This document shows positions 8,456 through 16,788 of a stretch of DNA of 64,000 bases, one piece after another (the stretch's first letter is position 1; each line of letters opens with the position of its first letter). The translations under genes and the position numbers were made by a program. Below the pieces are notes generated by a model, which made no database searches, was not told where the DNA came from, and saw nothing but the letters and a program-made list of their open reading frames with translations. The DNA is from Nannocystis punicea (GTDB taxonomy: Bacteria > Myxococcota_A > Polyangia > Nannocystales > Nannocystaceae): NCBI RefSeq assembly GCF_026965555.1, contig NZ_CP114040.1:7502001-7566000 (forward strand), given 5' to 3'.

Positions 8456-8487
8456 GTCGCGGCGCGCGGCCCTCCGCGCGCCGCGAC
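8456..8487 (+). terminator. Strong GC hairpin after the RNA ligase gene
   Basis: GTCGCGGCGCGCGG (8456-8469) and its exact reverse complement at 8474-8487 form a 14 bp stem with a CCCT loop, four bases after the stop codon. No T-tract follows, so it is a likely transcript end or 3' protector rather than a textbook intrinsic terminator. Confidence 0.65.
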
Positions 8488-8731
8488 CGCTTCGAATTCC
8501 GCGGCCGTCGAATGGCCGCACCGTCGTACCGCGACCGACGAGCATCGATTCGCGTCCGTACATTCCGGCCGCGCCGGACTGCCATGCCTCGCGCCGCTGG
8601 CCGGCGAGCGCGGCCGTCCGCGAGCGCCGAAGCTCCTCGCCCGGCCGTCGTCCTCCGCACGGCACGTCGCCGGACGAGCCGCGACGAACGCCCTCATTCG
8701 CGACGCCCCCGTGCGCCGCGCCCGCACGCCC

Positions 8732-9742
8732 TCACCGCCCGCGTCGACGCCCGGACTTGCCGTTGGCCCACGCGGTGTAATCGAACAGCGGATCGAACAA
8801 AGGCCCGCGATTGGGCGTACCGAAGTGAATGGTCGGCGTATGGTCGCGGGTGAGCAGCGCGACCAGTCGTTCGACCGTGGCCGCGCCCGGCAACAGCATC
8901 GCCGTCGGGTCCTCCGAATACACCGAGTCTGTTCCGAACTCACGCTCGGCGCGGTGCCGGGCCGCCTCGTTCACCGCGATCTTCAGCGGCAACCACCGCT
9001 GCGGCGCTCCTTGCGGCGCGAACGCCCGCCAGGCCACGGCGATCAACGCCTCCTCGTCGATCGAGAAGCAGTGACAGACCTCGGCCCGCTCGGCCCACAG
9101 GGTCATCATCTGCCGCGGCCCGAACCCGAATTGAGTGTCGACGTGGACCGTCGCCGGACAGGTATCCGCCTTCGCCCACACGTCGCGCAATTCCTCGAAC
9201 CGATCGAAGCCCGCCTGCCCCGTCAACGTGCGCCCCGCCAGCGCCTCGCGCACCCACCCCGGCGCGATCGGCCGCGGGATCGCCGGCTCTGGCGCCGTCA
9301 CCACCAGCCGCAACTCCCATTCGGCGGCGAGCCGCTGCAGCGCCGGCCAGTGCTTGTCGAGGCGGACGTCGCTGCGCAGCGCCAGATAGATCGGCTCCGG
9401 CGGGCGCGCATCGTCCCAGCCGCGCCACAGACGGCGCTCGTCCTCGAGCGCCGCGACCGCTCGCGCCAGCTCCGGCCACTCGTGGTCCGAGGTCGGCCCG
9501 TAGAGCACCGGGCCCGGCTTCGCGCCGTGCATCGGCGCGCCCGCGGACGACACCGGCAACGGCCAGTCCTCGCGCTGCACGTGCGGGCTGCCCAGGCGCG
9601 CCTCCAGGTCGGCGAAGCTCCGGCGCATCCGCTCGACCTGCTCTCCGCAGGTCCCGAGAGTGATGGCCGGCTGGGTCAGGGCCGCCCCGCAGAAGGGCAG
9701 CGCGAGGGCGAGGGCGCGGACGAGCATGGGGGTGCGCGACAT
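8732..9742 (-). CDS. Hypothetical exported protein
   Basis: 336 residues from the ATG at 9742 (MSRTPMLVRALALALPFCGA), a typical signal peptide; ATG 9727 is five codons inside and possible. The mature part has four or five Cys residues including CHC near residue 235, a TPTIHFGTP stretch near the end and a very basic tail. The pattern of alternating short strands (LRLVVTAPEPAI, VHVDTQF) recalls small periplasmic proteins repeated in myxobacterial genomes, but no named family is recognised. Its start codon comes from a 14 bp-type ACATGT motif, and a repeat array lies immediately upstream. Confidence 0.6.
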   Translation of the reverse strand: MSRTPMLVRALALALPFCGAALTQPAITLGTCGEQVERMRRSFADLEARLGSPHVQREDWPLPVSSAGAPMHGAKPGPVLYGPTSDHEWPELARAVAALEDERRLWRGWDDARPPEPIYLALRSDVRLDKHWPALQRLAAEWELRLVVTAPEPAIPRPIAPGWVREALAGRTLTGQAGFDRFEELRDVWAKADTCPATVHVDTQFGFGPRQMMTLWAERAEVCHCFSIDEEALIAVAWRAFAPQGAPQRWLPLKIAVNEAARHRAEREFGTDSVYSEDPTAMLLPGAATVERLVALLTRDHTPTIHFGTPNRGPLFDPLFDYTAWANGKSGRRRGR

Positions 9743-9810
9743 GTCCTGGCGCGAACGCGGCGAAAGGCCCGTAGATCTCGGCCACGAGGCTCGCGGCCCC
9801 GCATCTCGGA

Positions 9811-10090
9811 ACATGTCCTCACGGACATGTGATTCTCGCGCACCCCCGAACTCCGGGACGCGAGTCGCGCGCGCCGGCAAACATGACTCAAGAGGCATGT
9901 GGCTCCCTCCTACCCTGCACACCCGAGGCCGGCCCACCTGTCGCAACGGACATGTTATCTCGCGAATCACCACACTGCAGCCGATCGGGCGCGTGGCCGG
10001 ACCACCTGTCGCAACGGACATGTGATTCTCACGCCCACGGAGCCGCGGTCGCGCGCGCCGGCTCACCTGCTCCGACGGACATAGGATTCC
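9811..10090. repeat. Tandem array of ~63 bp units built on the 14 bp dyad
   Basis: Cores near 9811, 9879, 9937, 10001 and 10064 each read like ACCTGTCGCAACGG + ACATGTGATTCTCG, that is, two 14 bp units, followed by about 35 less conserved bases. The spacing is 58-68 bases. The array sits between divergent genes, so it is not simply a terminator. The following 10091-10376 contains no recognisable gene. Confidence 0.8.
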
Positions 10091-10376
10091 CGCGCCCCCC
10101 GGCTGCGAGCACGCGCCAAGCTCTCGCAACGAACCTCGAGCGCACCTTTCACGGCAAGCCGGCACAGGTCGCTCGCGCTGGCGCACGCCCCGGCCCGCCT
10201 CGCCTCTGGTCTCCCCATCCCTCCGCTCCAGGTCGCTCGCGCCGGCGGACCCATCGCGCTCGCGGGCTCGTTCCCGCGTCGAGTCGCCGCCGCGCGGCTG
10301 GACCGCTCGCGCCTGGTGCGGTCGTTCGAGCATGCAGCGTCCTTGACGGCATCCATCGCTCGCCCACGCTTCGCGC

Positions 10377-11996
10377 GTGTCGCCCACCATTCGGCTCCTG
10401 GGGTCCTGCTGCATCTTCTTCGCCCTCGGCGCCGCCTGCGACGAGCCCGCATCGGGCCAGTGCCCTGCCGAGGTTCCCACGCGTTTATGGGCCTCGCCCC
10501 CCGACAAGGTCCCCGAGCTCAACGCGCATCTGGCCGACGTGTTCGAGGCCGCCGACACCGTGTATTTCCGCTGGGGCCGCGACCCGTTCGAGTGGGGTTT
10601 GTACGCCTCCGACCTGTGCGGCGACGAGGTCGTGCGGCTCGACCCCGACGAGGCCCTCGTCGATCGCTTCCTGATGAGCAGGACCGCCGACTTCGGCCTC
10701 GTCGTCTTCGGCTATCGCCGGGACGACGCCGCCGTCGTCCAGCTCGACCGCCTCGAGGTCGCGGGCATCGACGTCCCGGTCGAGGTCGGTCGATTCGTCG
10801 GCGAGAAGCTCGCGGGGCAGGCGTACCCAGGCGTCCACGCGGTGTACTTCACGAGCACTCGCGAGCCCGACGGCGAGCAGCTCCCCGCGGCGGGCGTGGG
10901 CAGCCGTCCGCTGACGCTCTGGCGCCTCGGCAGCCAGCCCGGTGACCTCCTCGAGCGTCAGCCCGGCGAGTTCGTCCACGTCGACTTCACCGACCCGTTC
11001 ATCGACCAGCCGCTCGGCGCCGGCCCGTCCCTCACCCTCACCGACGCCGGCGAGCTCCACCTCTACGACCTGCAGGGCGTGGAGGTCGCCGCCATCGACC
11101 AGGTGCGTTACGCCCAGCTGGCGCCCGGAGGCAGCCGCGCGGTATGGCAGCAGCTCGGCGACGGCGAGGTCGAGGCGACCTTCCTGCGCGACCTGGCCAC
11201 CGGCATCGACCGCGAGCTGACCGCTAATACTCACACTGCGGTGTCGTGGGGTCGCGTCGACTCCGAGCAGCGTGAGACCGGCACCTGGCACTGGGTCGAC
11301 GACGACTTCCTCGGCCTCGTCGGCCCCGAACGCACCCTCGTGGCCGTCCACGACGCCGCCGGTGCGACGCTCGACGTGCCCGCACACACCCGCGTCCTCG
11401 CGGCCTCGCCCCACGGCTTCTGGCTCGAGCTCTCGTCCGACGCCGACGAGACCGTCGCCGCGCTGTGGAACCCGCGCGACGATGAATTGTTCGAGTGGTA
11501 CCGCCAGCCGTCGAAGTACCGCCTCGTTCGCCTGCCGATGATCGAGGGCGACGAGTGGCACTTCCTCCTCGACGATCAGGACAACTACAATCGCGGCAGC
11601 TGGTGGCGCATCGATCGCACCACCGGCGCCTGGACGAAGGTCCTGCCCGCCCTCGGCGTGCCGTTCTACGAGCTCGCGGACGGCCGCTTCGTCACCGCGC
11701 TGGAGAACAGCGACAGCCTGTTCGCCCGCCTGGCCGTGGTCGAGCCCGGCACCGACCACGACACCACCATCGCCGAGGACATCGTCTCCCAGTTCGCCTA
11801 TGTGCCCGAGTACGGCGTCTATTACCTCGACGCGGTGGGTGACGGCCTCGGCTTGTGGTTCGCGCCGATCCCCGAGGCCGCGGCCGGGGCCCGCAGCCTG
11901 CGCGCCCCGGGTCTGCGCAGCGGCGGCCGCTCGCTCACCGCGGCCCCGCGCGACCCATCCGGCCTCACTTCGTCCGCCGGCGCGGCGCCTCGCTGA
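10377..11996 (+). CDS. Hypothetical exported protein, possible beta-propeller
   Basis: 539 residues from a GTG at 10377. The leader MSPTIRLLGSCCIFFALGAAC fits a lipoprotein signal with lipobox GAAC. The remainder is rich in beta-strands, Asp and Trp, with recurrent turns such as LYDLQGVEV, LWNPRDDELF and WWRIDRTTGAW that look like blades of a propeller or YncE-like repeat protein. The last 45 residues are a low-complexity Ala/Gly/Ser/Arg tail. The stop overlaps by 32 bases the 3' end of the convergent SRAP gene. No family can be named. Confidence 0.65.
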   Translation: MSPTIRLLGSCCIFFALGAACDEPASGQCPAEVPTRLWASPPDKVPELNAHLADVFEAADTVYFRWGRDPFEWGLYASDLCGDEVVRLDPDEALVDRFLMSRTADFGLVVFGYRRDDAAVVQLDRLEVAGIDVPVEVGRFVGEKLAGQAYPGVHAVYFTSTREPDGEQLPAAGVGSRPLTLWRLGSQPGDLLERQPGEFVHVDFTDPFIDQPLGAGPSLTLTDAGELHLYDLQGVEVAAIDQVRYAQLAPGGSRAVWQQLGDGEVEATFLRDLATGIDRELTANTHTAVSWGRVDSEQRETGTWHWVDDDFLGLVGPERTLVAVHDAAGATLDVPAHTRVLAASPHGFWLELSSDADETVAALWNPRDDELFEWYRQPSKYRLVRLPMIEGDEWHFLLDDQDNYNRGSWWRIDRTTGAWTKVLPALGVPFYELADGRFVTALENSDSLFARLAVVEPGTDHDTTIAEDIVSQFAYVPEYGVYYLDAVGDGLGLWFAPIPEAAAGARSLRAPGLRSGGRSLTAAPRDPSGLTSSAGAAPR

Positions 11997-12699
11997 CGTC
12001 GTCGAGCAGCGTCGGCTCGGGCTCGAGGCAGGCCGGGTCGTCGAAGCGCGGGCTGTTGACCCGCGTCGACACGGGCGTGTCGACCAGCATGTCGTCCGGC
12101 GCCGGGCCGAGCAGGTGCGCCAGAGCTGTCTTTTCGGCCATGTTCGCCGCGCGCGGCAGCGGGGCCAGCCAGCGGCCCAGCTGGCCGCGCGGCACGATCG
12201 CCGGCATGCGGTCGTGGTGGCGCCCCACGGTCTGATTGGCGCCCGTCGTCAGGATCGCGAAGCGGCGCGTCACCTCGCCGGTCTCCTCGTCGCGGACGTC
12301 CTTGTAGATGCCGGCGAACACGATGAGGCGACCGTTCGCGGCGTGGAACCAGTGCGGCTGGCGGTGCTCCTTCGGGCCCGACCACTCGTAGAACCCGTCG
12401 GCCAGGACCCCGCAGCGGCCCTGGGCGAACACCTCGCGCGAGCTCGGCGCCGTCGCGGCCGACTCCGCGCGCACGTTGATCTGCGCGCCCGGGCGGCCCC
12501 CGGCGAGGTGGAGGCCCCACACGCCGAGCTCGAGGCGGCGGCCCTCCTGCGGCGCCTCGCACACGATCGTCGTCGGCTGCGTCGGCGCGATGTTGTAGCG
12601 CGGACGGTACTCTGCGCGCAGCTGCGGCGAGATCTCCGCCTGCACCACGCGCGCGAGCGCCTCGAGGTCGGGGGTCGTCAGCGTGTAGCGGCCGCACAT
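11965..12699 (-). CDS. SRAP-domain protein (HMCES/YedK family)
   Basis: 244 residues. SRAP proteins use the amino-terminal Cys-2 to form a thiazolidine crosslink with abasic sites in single-stranded DNA, shielding them until repair. The start MCGRY gives the catalytic Cys after Met removal. The other active-site motifs are present: YNIAPTQ, NVRAES, GFYEW with the catalytic Glu, and GRHHDRMPAI with the catalytic His. A C-terminal extension of about 45 residues (after PDDMLVDTPVST) is acidic and then basic. A GACACT six bases before the ATG resembles the -10 elements used elsewhere here. Divergent from the ion channel gene, 58 bases apart. Confidence 0.92.
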   Translation of the reverse strand: MCGRYTLTTPDLEALARVVQAEISPQLRAEYRPRYNIAPTQPTTIVCEAPQEGRRLELGVWGLHLAGGRPGAQINVRAESAATAPSSREVFAQGRCGVLADGFYEWSGPKEHRQPHWFHAANGRLIVFAGIYKDVRDEETGEVTRRFAILTTGANQTVGRHHDRMPAIVPRGQLGRWLAPLPRAANMAEKTALAHLLGPAPDDMLVDTPVSTRVNSPRFDDPACLEPEPTLLDDVSEAPRRRTK

Positions 12700-12744
12700 G
12701 CTCTCAGTGTCGCGCGGGAGCGCCCCTTCGGCCAGTCCCTCGGC

Positions 12745-12750
12745 TATCTT
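12745..12750 (+). promoter_or_regulatory. TATCTT, -10-like element of a leaderless start
   Basis: TATCTT is followed after seven bases by the GTG at 12758, supporting a leaderless mRNA and deciding the start of the ion channel gene. Confidence 0.55.
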
Positions 12751-12757
12751 TCTCCGC

Positions 12758-15523
12758 GTGCCGGACAGGACCTCCGCCGCGCTCACGCGCCTCGGCCGGA
12801 TCCTGGGCAGCGCCGGCGTGAGGCTGCTGCTCAGCGCCGCGATCATCTTCAGCCTCATCCCCGAGCCGTGGGTCAAGCAGTACGAGCCGCTGCTGCTGGG
12901 GCTGTTCGCGCTCGAGTTCTCGCTGCGGCTGCTCCTCGCCCTGCGGCGCGAGTCCGTCGACGATCCGCGGCAGCAAGGCTGGCGCTTTCCGCGGCCCGGG
13001 GCGCTCGCGCTGCTGGCCCTCGACCTCGTCGCGCTCGTCAGCTTCTTGCCGATCGATCCGCGGGCCTCGCCGTGGATGCGGAGCCTCCGCCTGCTGCGAT
13101 TCGTCGTCCTGCTCGGCTACTGGGCCCCGCTGATGAAGGACCTGCGGACCGTCATGCTGCGGCGCGAGCGGGCGCGGCAGGTCGTCGTCATGGCCATGGT
13201 CGTCGGCCTGTTGTCGTTCGCCGGCGCCCTGTTCCTGCAGCAGAGCGAGGTCGACGACCGCGGCGTCGACTACGACGAGGACGGCCAGGTCGACCGCGAC
13301 GACCGCGACTTCTTCACCAAGCTTTGGTGGGCGTTCCGGCAGATCCAGGACCCCGGCAACATGATGACCGCGCCGACGGCCACGGGCGTGGTCGTCGTCA
13401 GCCTGTGGTTGACCGTCGCCGGCCTGTTCCTCGTCAGCTTCCTTATCGGCCTCGGCAGCGACGTCGTGCGCGAGATGATGGAGCTGAGCCAGCTGAGGCC
13501 GCCGGGCCTACACGGCCACACGGTGATCGTCAACATCACCGCCGCCACCCGCCAGCTGCTCGAGGAGCTGATGCGGTACTATCAAAAGCTCCTGCCGCAG
13601 GACGTCCGGCCGCTGTCGCGCTGGTGGTTCGCGCTCCTGCTCGAGAACCTGCGGCGGGCGCTGATGGGCCCGCGCTACGTCGTCGTCGGCACCAGCCCCG
13701 AGCGGCCCGACTTCCTCCGCCGCAGCGAGCTGGCGCGGATCGTCTACCGCCACGGCAGCGCCACCGACGAGGCGTTCATGCACCGGGCCGACATCGCCGT
13801 GGCCCAGCGGGTCGTGCTCCTCGCCGACACCGCCGCCGCCGAGCCCGACGCCGAGACCATCCGCGCCTCGCTGGCGATCGTCGAGGGCCTGCGCGACCCG
13901 AGCCCGGCCGACCCCGAGGAGGGCGCGGTCACCGGTTCGAACATACAGGTCCAAAAGAACAGGTCCCGACGGACAGGTCGCGTCACCGACGGCCACCTCA
14001 CCCACCAGCGCGGGCGCGGCAAGCTGCTCATCGCCGAGATCCTCGACGAGCGCAACGTCCCGGCCGCCTGGGCCGCGCTGGCCTCGGGCGGCGGCGAGCT
14101 GCGGGCCTTCATCGTCGTCGTCGACCGCATGATCGCCCTGTTCCTCGCCTGCGTCGGCCGCACCGCCGGCATCGGCCCGCTGCTGGCCGAGCTCCTGACC
14201 TGCACCGGCCACGAGATCTACACCTGCTTCTTCGACCTGCCCGAGCTCAGCTACAACTGCGAGACCCCGCCGCAGCTGCCGCACGAGCCGCAGGCGGCGA
14301 TGGACAGCCTGACGCGGCGGGCCCGGATGTTGCCGCCGCGCCAGCGGCTGGTCCCGATCGGCCTCCTGTACGAGGAGATCGACGAGCTCGGCATGCCCGA
14401 CCTCGGGGTCGCCATCGGCGGCGGCACCCGCCCACCTGGCGCCCAGGCCCCCGCCTGCAGCGGCTTCGTCGCGCTGGCCCCGAGCTTCTCGCACGTGCGC
14501 GAGTTCTCCGAGACCCTGCGGCGCGAGCCCAATGCGGTGACCTGGTCCGAAGACCAGGAGACCACCGCCTTGCGGGCCGCCGCCGGCGCCCCCGGGTTCG
14601 TCCGCGAGCCGCACCTCCCGCTGAAGAAGGTCCTGATCTGCGGCTTCCGGCCGGTCACGATCGCCCTGTGCGAGGCGCTGATCCTCGCCGAGCCCGCCGC
14701 CGACATCCTCGTGCTCGTGCCGAGCGAGGCCGAGCGGCGGGCCGCCCTCGATCGCATCAATGTCCATCGGGACATGGTCCAGAGGCGTCTCCTGCGCGGA
14801 TACCACGGCGCCCTCGCCCCGCGGCCCGAGGCCGACTTCTCGCATCATTACGAGCCGCGCGACGGCGGGGCCCCGAGAGGCCGGGTGCAGATCGTCGTCG
14901 GCGACACCACGTCGCCGCTGCAGTTCGTCGACCTGCCCGGCGGCTTCGGCCACGTCTCGCAGTTCGACCTCGTCTACATCCTCTCGAGCGCCGGGCAGGA
15001 CTCCGACGCCCGCGGCGCCCAGACCCTCATGACCCTCGACGCCCTGCTCACGCGCAGCGAGCCGGCCGCGCCGCACCTGCGGATCGTCGCCGAGTTCGTC
15101 GACGCCGAGCTCGCGCATCGTCTGCGCCAGCGCTACGCCGCGCTCGGCGTGGCGCGGGTCCAGGTCTACAGCACCGAGAACCTGCGGGCCTACTTCCTGT
15201 TCCAGAGCGTGCTCATCCCCGGATTCGCGCGCGTCTACGGGCAGCTGCTCGCGCCGTGGGGTCACAGCTTCGCGCGCCTCGTGCCGTCGGGCCGCGGCCG
15301 CGGCCGCTGCCCGTTTCAGGCGCTCTCGGTCCATATCGCCGCGGCCGGTCACGGCGTTCTGATCGGCGTCGAGCTGGACCGCGAGGGCGGGGGCAGCGAG
15401 CTTCACCTCGGCGCCGGCCCGACCAGCGAAGACGGCGTGGTCGACCTCGCACGGCTGCGTGGCCTGTGGGTCGTGACGCTCGATCCGGCGGTGCACCCCG
15501 CGGACCTCCGCGACGCCGGGTGA
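12758..15523 (+). CDS. CASTOR/POLLUX-like ion channel with RCK-type NAD-binding domains
   Basis: 921 residues. Four or so N-terminal hydrophobic segments (about 15-35, 42-60, 82-98, 142-158) and a pore-loop region are followed by FLVSFLIGLGSDVVREM, the inner helix. The filter-like sequence RQIQDPGNM replaces TVGYG and resembles the ADAGNH type of plant CASTOR/POLLUX channels. The cytoplasmic half holds two Rossmann-like RCK modules (near HGHTVIVNI at 250 and KKVLICGFRPVTIALCEAL at 625). An EF-hand-like acidic loop DYDEDGQVDRDD lies just before the pore. At residues 396-410 a 42 bp block of three 14 bp repeats is inserted in frame. A Ca-modulated cation channel is the best inference. Confidence 0.8.
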   Translation: MPDRTSAALTRLGRILGSAGVRLLLSAAIIFSLIPEPWVKQYEPLLLGLFALEFSLRLLLALRRESVDDPRQQGWRFPRPGALALLALDLVALVSFLPIDPRASPWMRSLRLLRFVVLLGYWAPLMKDLRTVMLRRERARQVVVMAMVVGLLSFAGALFLQQSEVDDRGVDYDEDGQVDRDDRDFFTKLWWAFRQIQDPGNMMTAPTATGVVVVSLWLTVAGLFLVSFLIGLGSDVVREMMELSQLRPPGLHGHTVIVNITAATRQLLEELMRYYQKLLPQDVRPLSRWWFALLLENLRRALMGPRYVVVGTSPERPDFLRRSELARIVYRHGSATDEAFMHRADIAVAQRVVLLADTAAAEPDAETIRASLAIVEGLRDPSPADPEEGAVTGSNIQVQKNRSRRTGRVTDGHLTHQRGRGKLLIAEILDERNVPAAWAALASGGGELRAFIVVVDRMIALFLACVGRTAGIGPLLAELLTCTGHEIYTCFFDLPELSYNCETPPQLPHEPQAAMDSLTRRARMLPPRQRLVPIGLLYEEIDELGMPDLGVAIGGGTRPPGAQAPACSGFVALAPSFSHVREFSETLRREPNAVTWSEDQETTALRAAAGAPGFVREPHLPLKKVLICGFRPVTIALCEALILAEPAADILVLVPSEAERRAALDRINVHRDMVQRRLLRGYHGALAPRPEADFSHHYEPRDGGAPRGRVQIVVGDTTSPLQFVDLPGGFGHVSQFDLVYILSSAGQDSDARGAQTLMTLDALLTRSEPAAPHLRIVAEFVDAELAHRLRQRYAALGVARVQVYSTENLRAYFLFQSVLIPGFARVYGQLLAPWGHSFARLVPSGRGRGRCPFQALSVHIAAAGHGVLIGVELDREGGGSELHLGAGPTSEDGVVDLARLRGLWVVTLDPAVHPADLRDAG
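13945..13986. repeat. Three in-frame 14 bp units inside the channel gene
   Basis: ACAGGTCCAAAAGA, ACAGGTCCCGACGG and ACAGGTCGCGTCAC follow in exact phase. Together they are 42 bases, 14 codons, and keep the frame. They encode a basic linker (QVQKNRSRRTGRV) inside the first RCK region, between GAVTG and GHLTHQRGRGK. Confidence 0.75.
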
Positions 15524-15619
15524 CGATTCCGTCGTGCGCAGCCGTTCTGCGCCCGCCCGCAGGCCTCGCGCGTGCGCCTCGCCCGGCCTGCGTTACCTTC
15601 GGCGACAGTCCTGGCTTTT

Positions 15620-16783
15620 ATGCTCGCTGCGACCACCGCATCGATCACTCACGACGATCCGTATCAGGCCGGTCGCGACCTCGCGGCCGAATTGAACGAC
15701 GCGCTCGGGGCCTCGCCCGACGTCGTCCTGCTGTTCGCCGCGCCCACCTACGACCCTCATCGCCTGCTCGCCGGCCTCCACCGACGCCTCGCCCCGCGCG
15801 TGCAGCTCGTCGGCTGCACGAGCTTCGCCGAGATCGGCCACGAGGGGGCGATCAGCGGCTCCGTCACCGCCCTCGGCGTGCGTACGCGCGACCTCGACGC
15901 CCAGGCCCTCTACGCCACGCGCGCCAGCGGGGACAGCTTCGCCGTCGGCCAGGCGCTGGGCGAGCAGGCGCGCGAGCGAAGCGCCGCGATGCTGCTGCTG
16001 TTCGTCGACGGCGTGCGGCTCGAAGGCGCCAGTGTCCTGCGCGGCGCCCAGTCGGTGCTCGGCCCCGAGTTCCCGATCGTCGGCGGCCTCGCGGCCGACG
16101 ACGCCAGCTTCGAGCGCCCGCGCGAGTTTTGCGGCCGCGACGTGTTCGAGGGTGCCGCTGTCGGCCTCGCGCTGGCGGGCCGGCTGCGCCACGCCACGGT
16201 GGCCCGCGGCGGCTGGGAGCCGATCGGCGCCACTCGCCGGTGCACCCGCGTCGAGCGCGACCGCGTCGTGCTCGAGCTCGACGGCCAGCCCGCGCTCAAC
16301 CTCTATCGCGAGTACCTCGGGGCCCAGGGTCGCGACCTCAAGACCGCCGGCATCGAGTTCCCGCTCGGCATCGTCGGCCTGCCCGACCGGCCGTATTGCG
16401 AGGACGACAGGGTGCAGGTCGTGCGCGCGGTCTGTGGCGTCGACGAGGCCCGCGGCGGCCTGCGGTGCAACCGCGACATCCCCGAGGGCGCCGAGATCCG
16501 CATGCTCCGCGCCACCAAGGACGACCTCATCCGCAGCGCCTCCGAGGCCGCCGCCGACCTCGGCCGCGCGCTCCCGGGCGGCCGGATCGCGCTCGTCTTC
16601 GACTGCTTCTCGCGCAAGATGGTCCTCGGCGCCCGCTACAAGGAAGAGGTCGCCGCCGCCTATTCGCGCCTGTCGCCCGACCTCACCCGCGTCGGCTTTT
16701 ACACCTACGGCGAGCTGGCGCCGGTGGCCGGGCAGACCGAGCACCACGACGCCACCTTCACCGCCGTCGTCATCGAGGGCTGA
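15620..16783 (+). CDS. FIST-domain sensory protein
   Basis: 387 residues from ATG 15620. The FIST N domain begins around ALGASPDVVLLFAAPTYD and the hallmark VQLVGCTSFAEI follows; FIST C occupies roughly residues 200-370 with FDCFSRKMVLG and GFYTYGELAPV near the end. FIST domains are thought to bind small ligands such as amino acids and usually feed signalling proteins. The next gene, a GAF histidine kinase, starts five bases after the stop, so the pair is probably a ligand-sensing two-component input. A TACCTT at 15594 is eight bases before an in-frame GTC, so the true start may lie a few codons upstream of the ATG. Confidence 0.85.
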   Translation: MLAATTASITHDDPYQAGRDLAAELNDALGASPDVVLLFAAPTYDPHRLLAGLHRRLAPRVQLVGCTSFAEIGHEGAISGSVTALGVRTRDLDAQALYATRASGDSFAVGQALGEQARERSAAMLLLFVDGVRLEGASVLRGAQSVLGPEFPIVGGLAADDASFERPREFCGRDVFEGAAVGLALAGRLRHATVARGGWEPIGATRRCTRVERDRVVLELDGQPALNLYREYLGAQGRDLKTAGIEFPLGIVGLPDRPYCEDDRVQVVRAVCGVDEARGGLRCNRDIPEGAEIRMLRATKDDLIRSASEAAADLGRALPGGRIALVFDCFSRKMVLGARYKEEVAAAYSRLSPDLTRVGFYTYGELAPVAGQTEHHDATFTAVVIEG

Positions 16784-16788
16784 AGGCC

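Noticed and set aside
14540..14572. Palindrome CCTGGTCCGAAGACCAGG in the channel gene as a 14 bp pair
   Set aside because: The repeat-like halves are 13 bases apart, out of phase with the family, and could be chance in GC-rich coding sequence.
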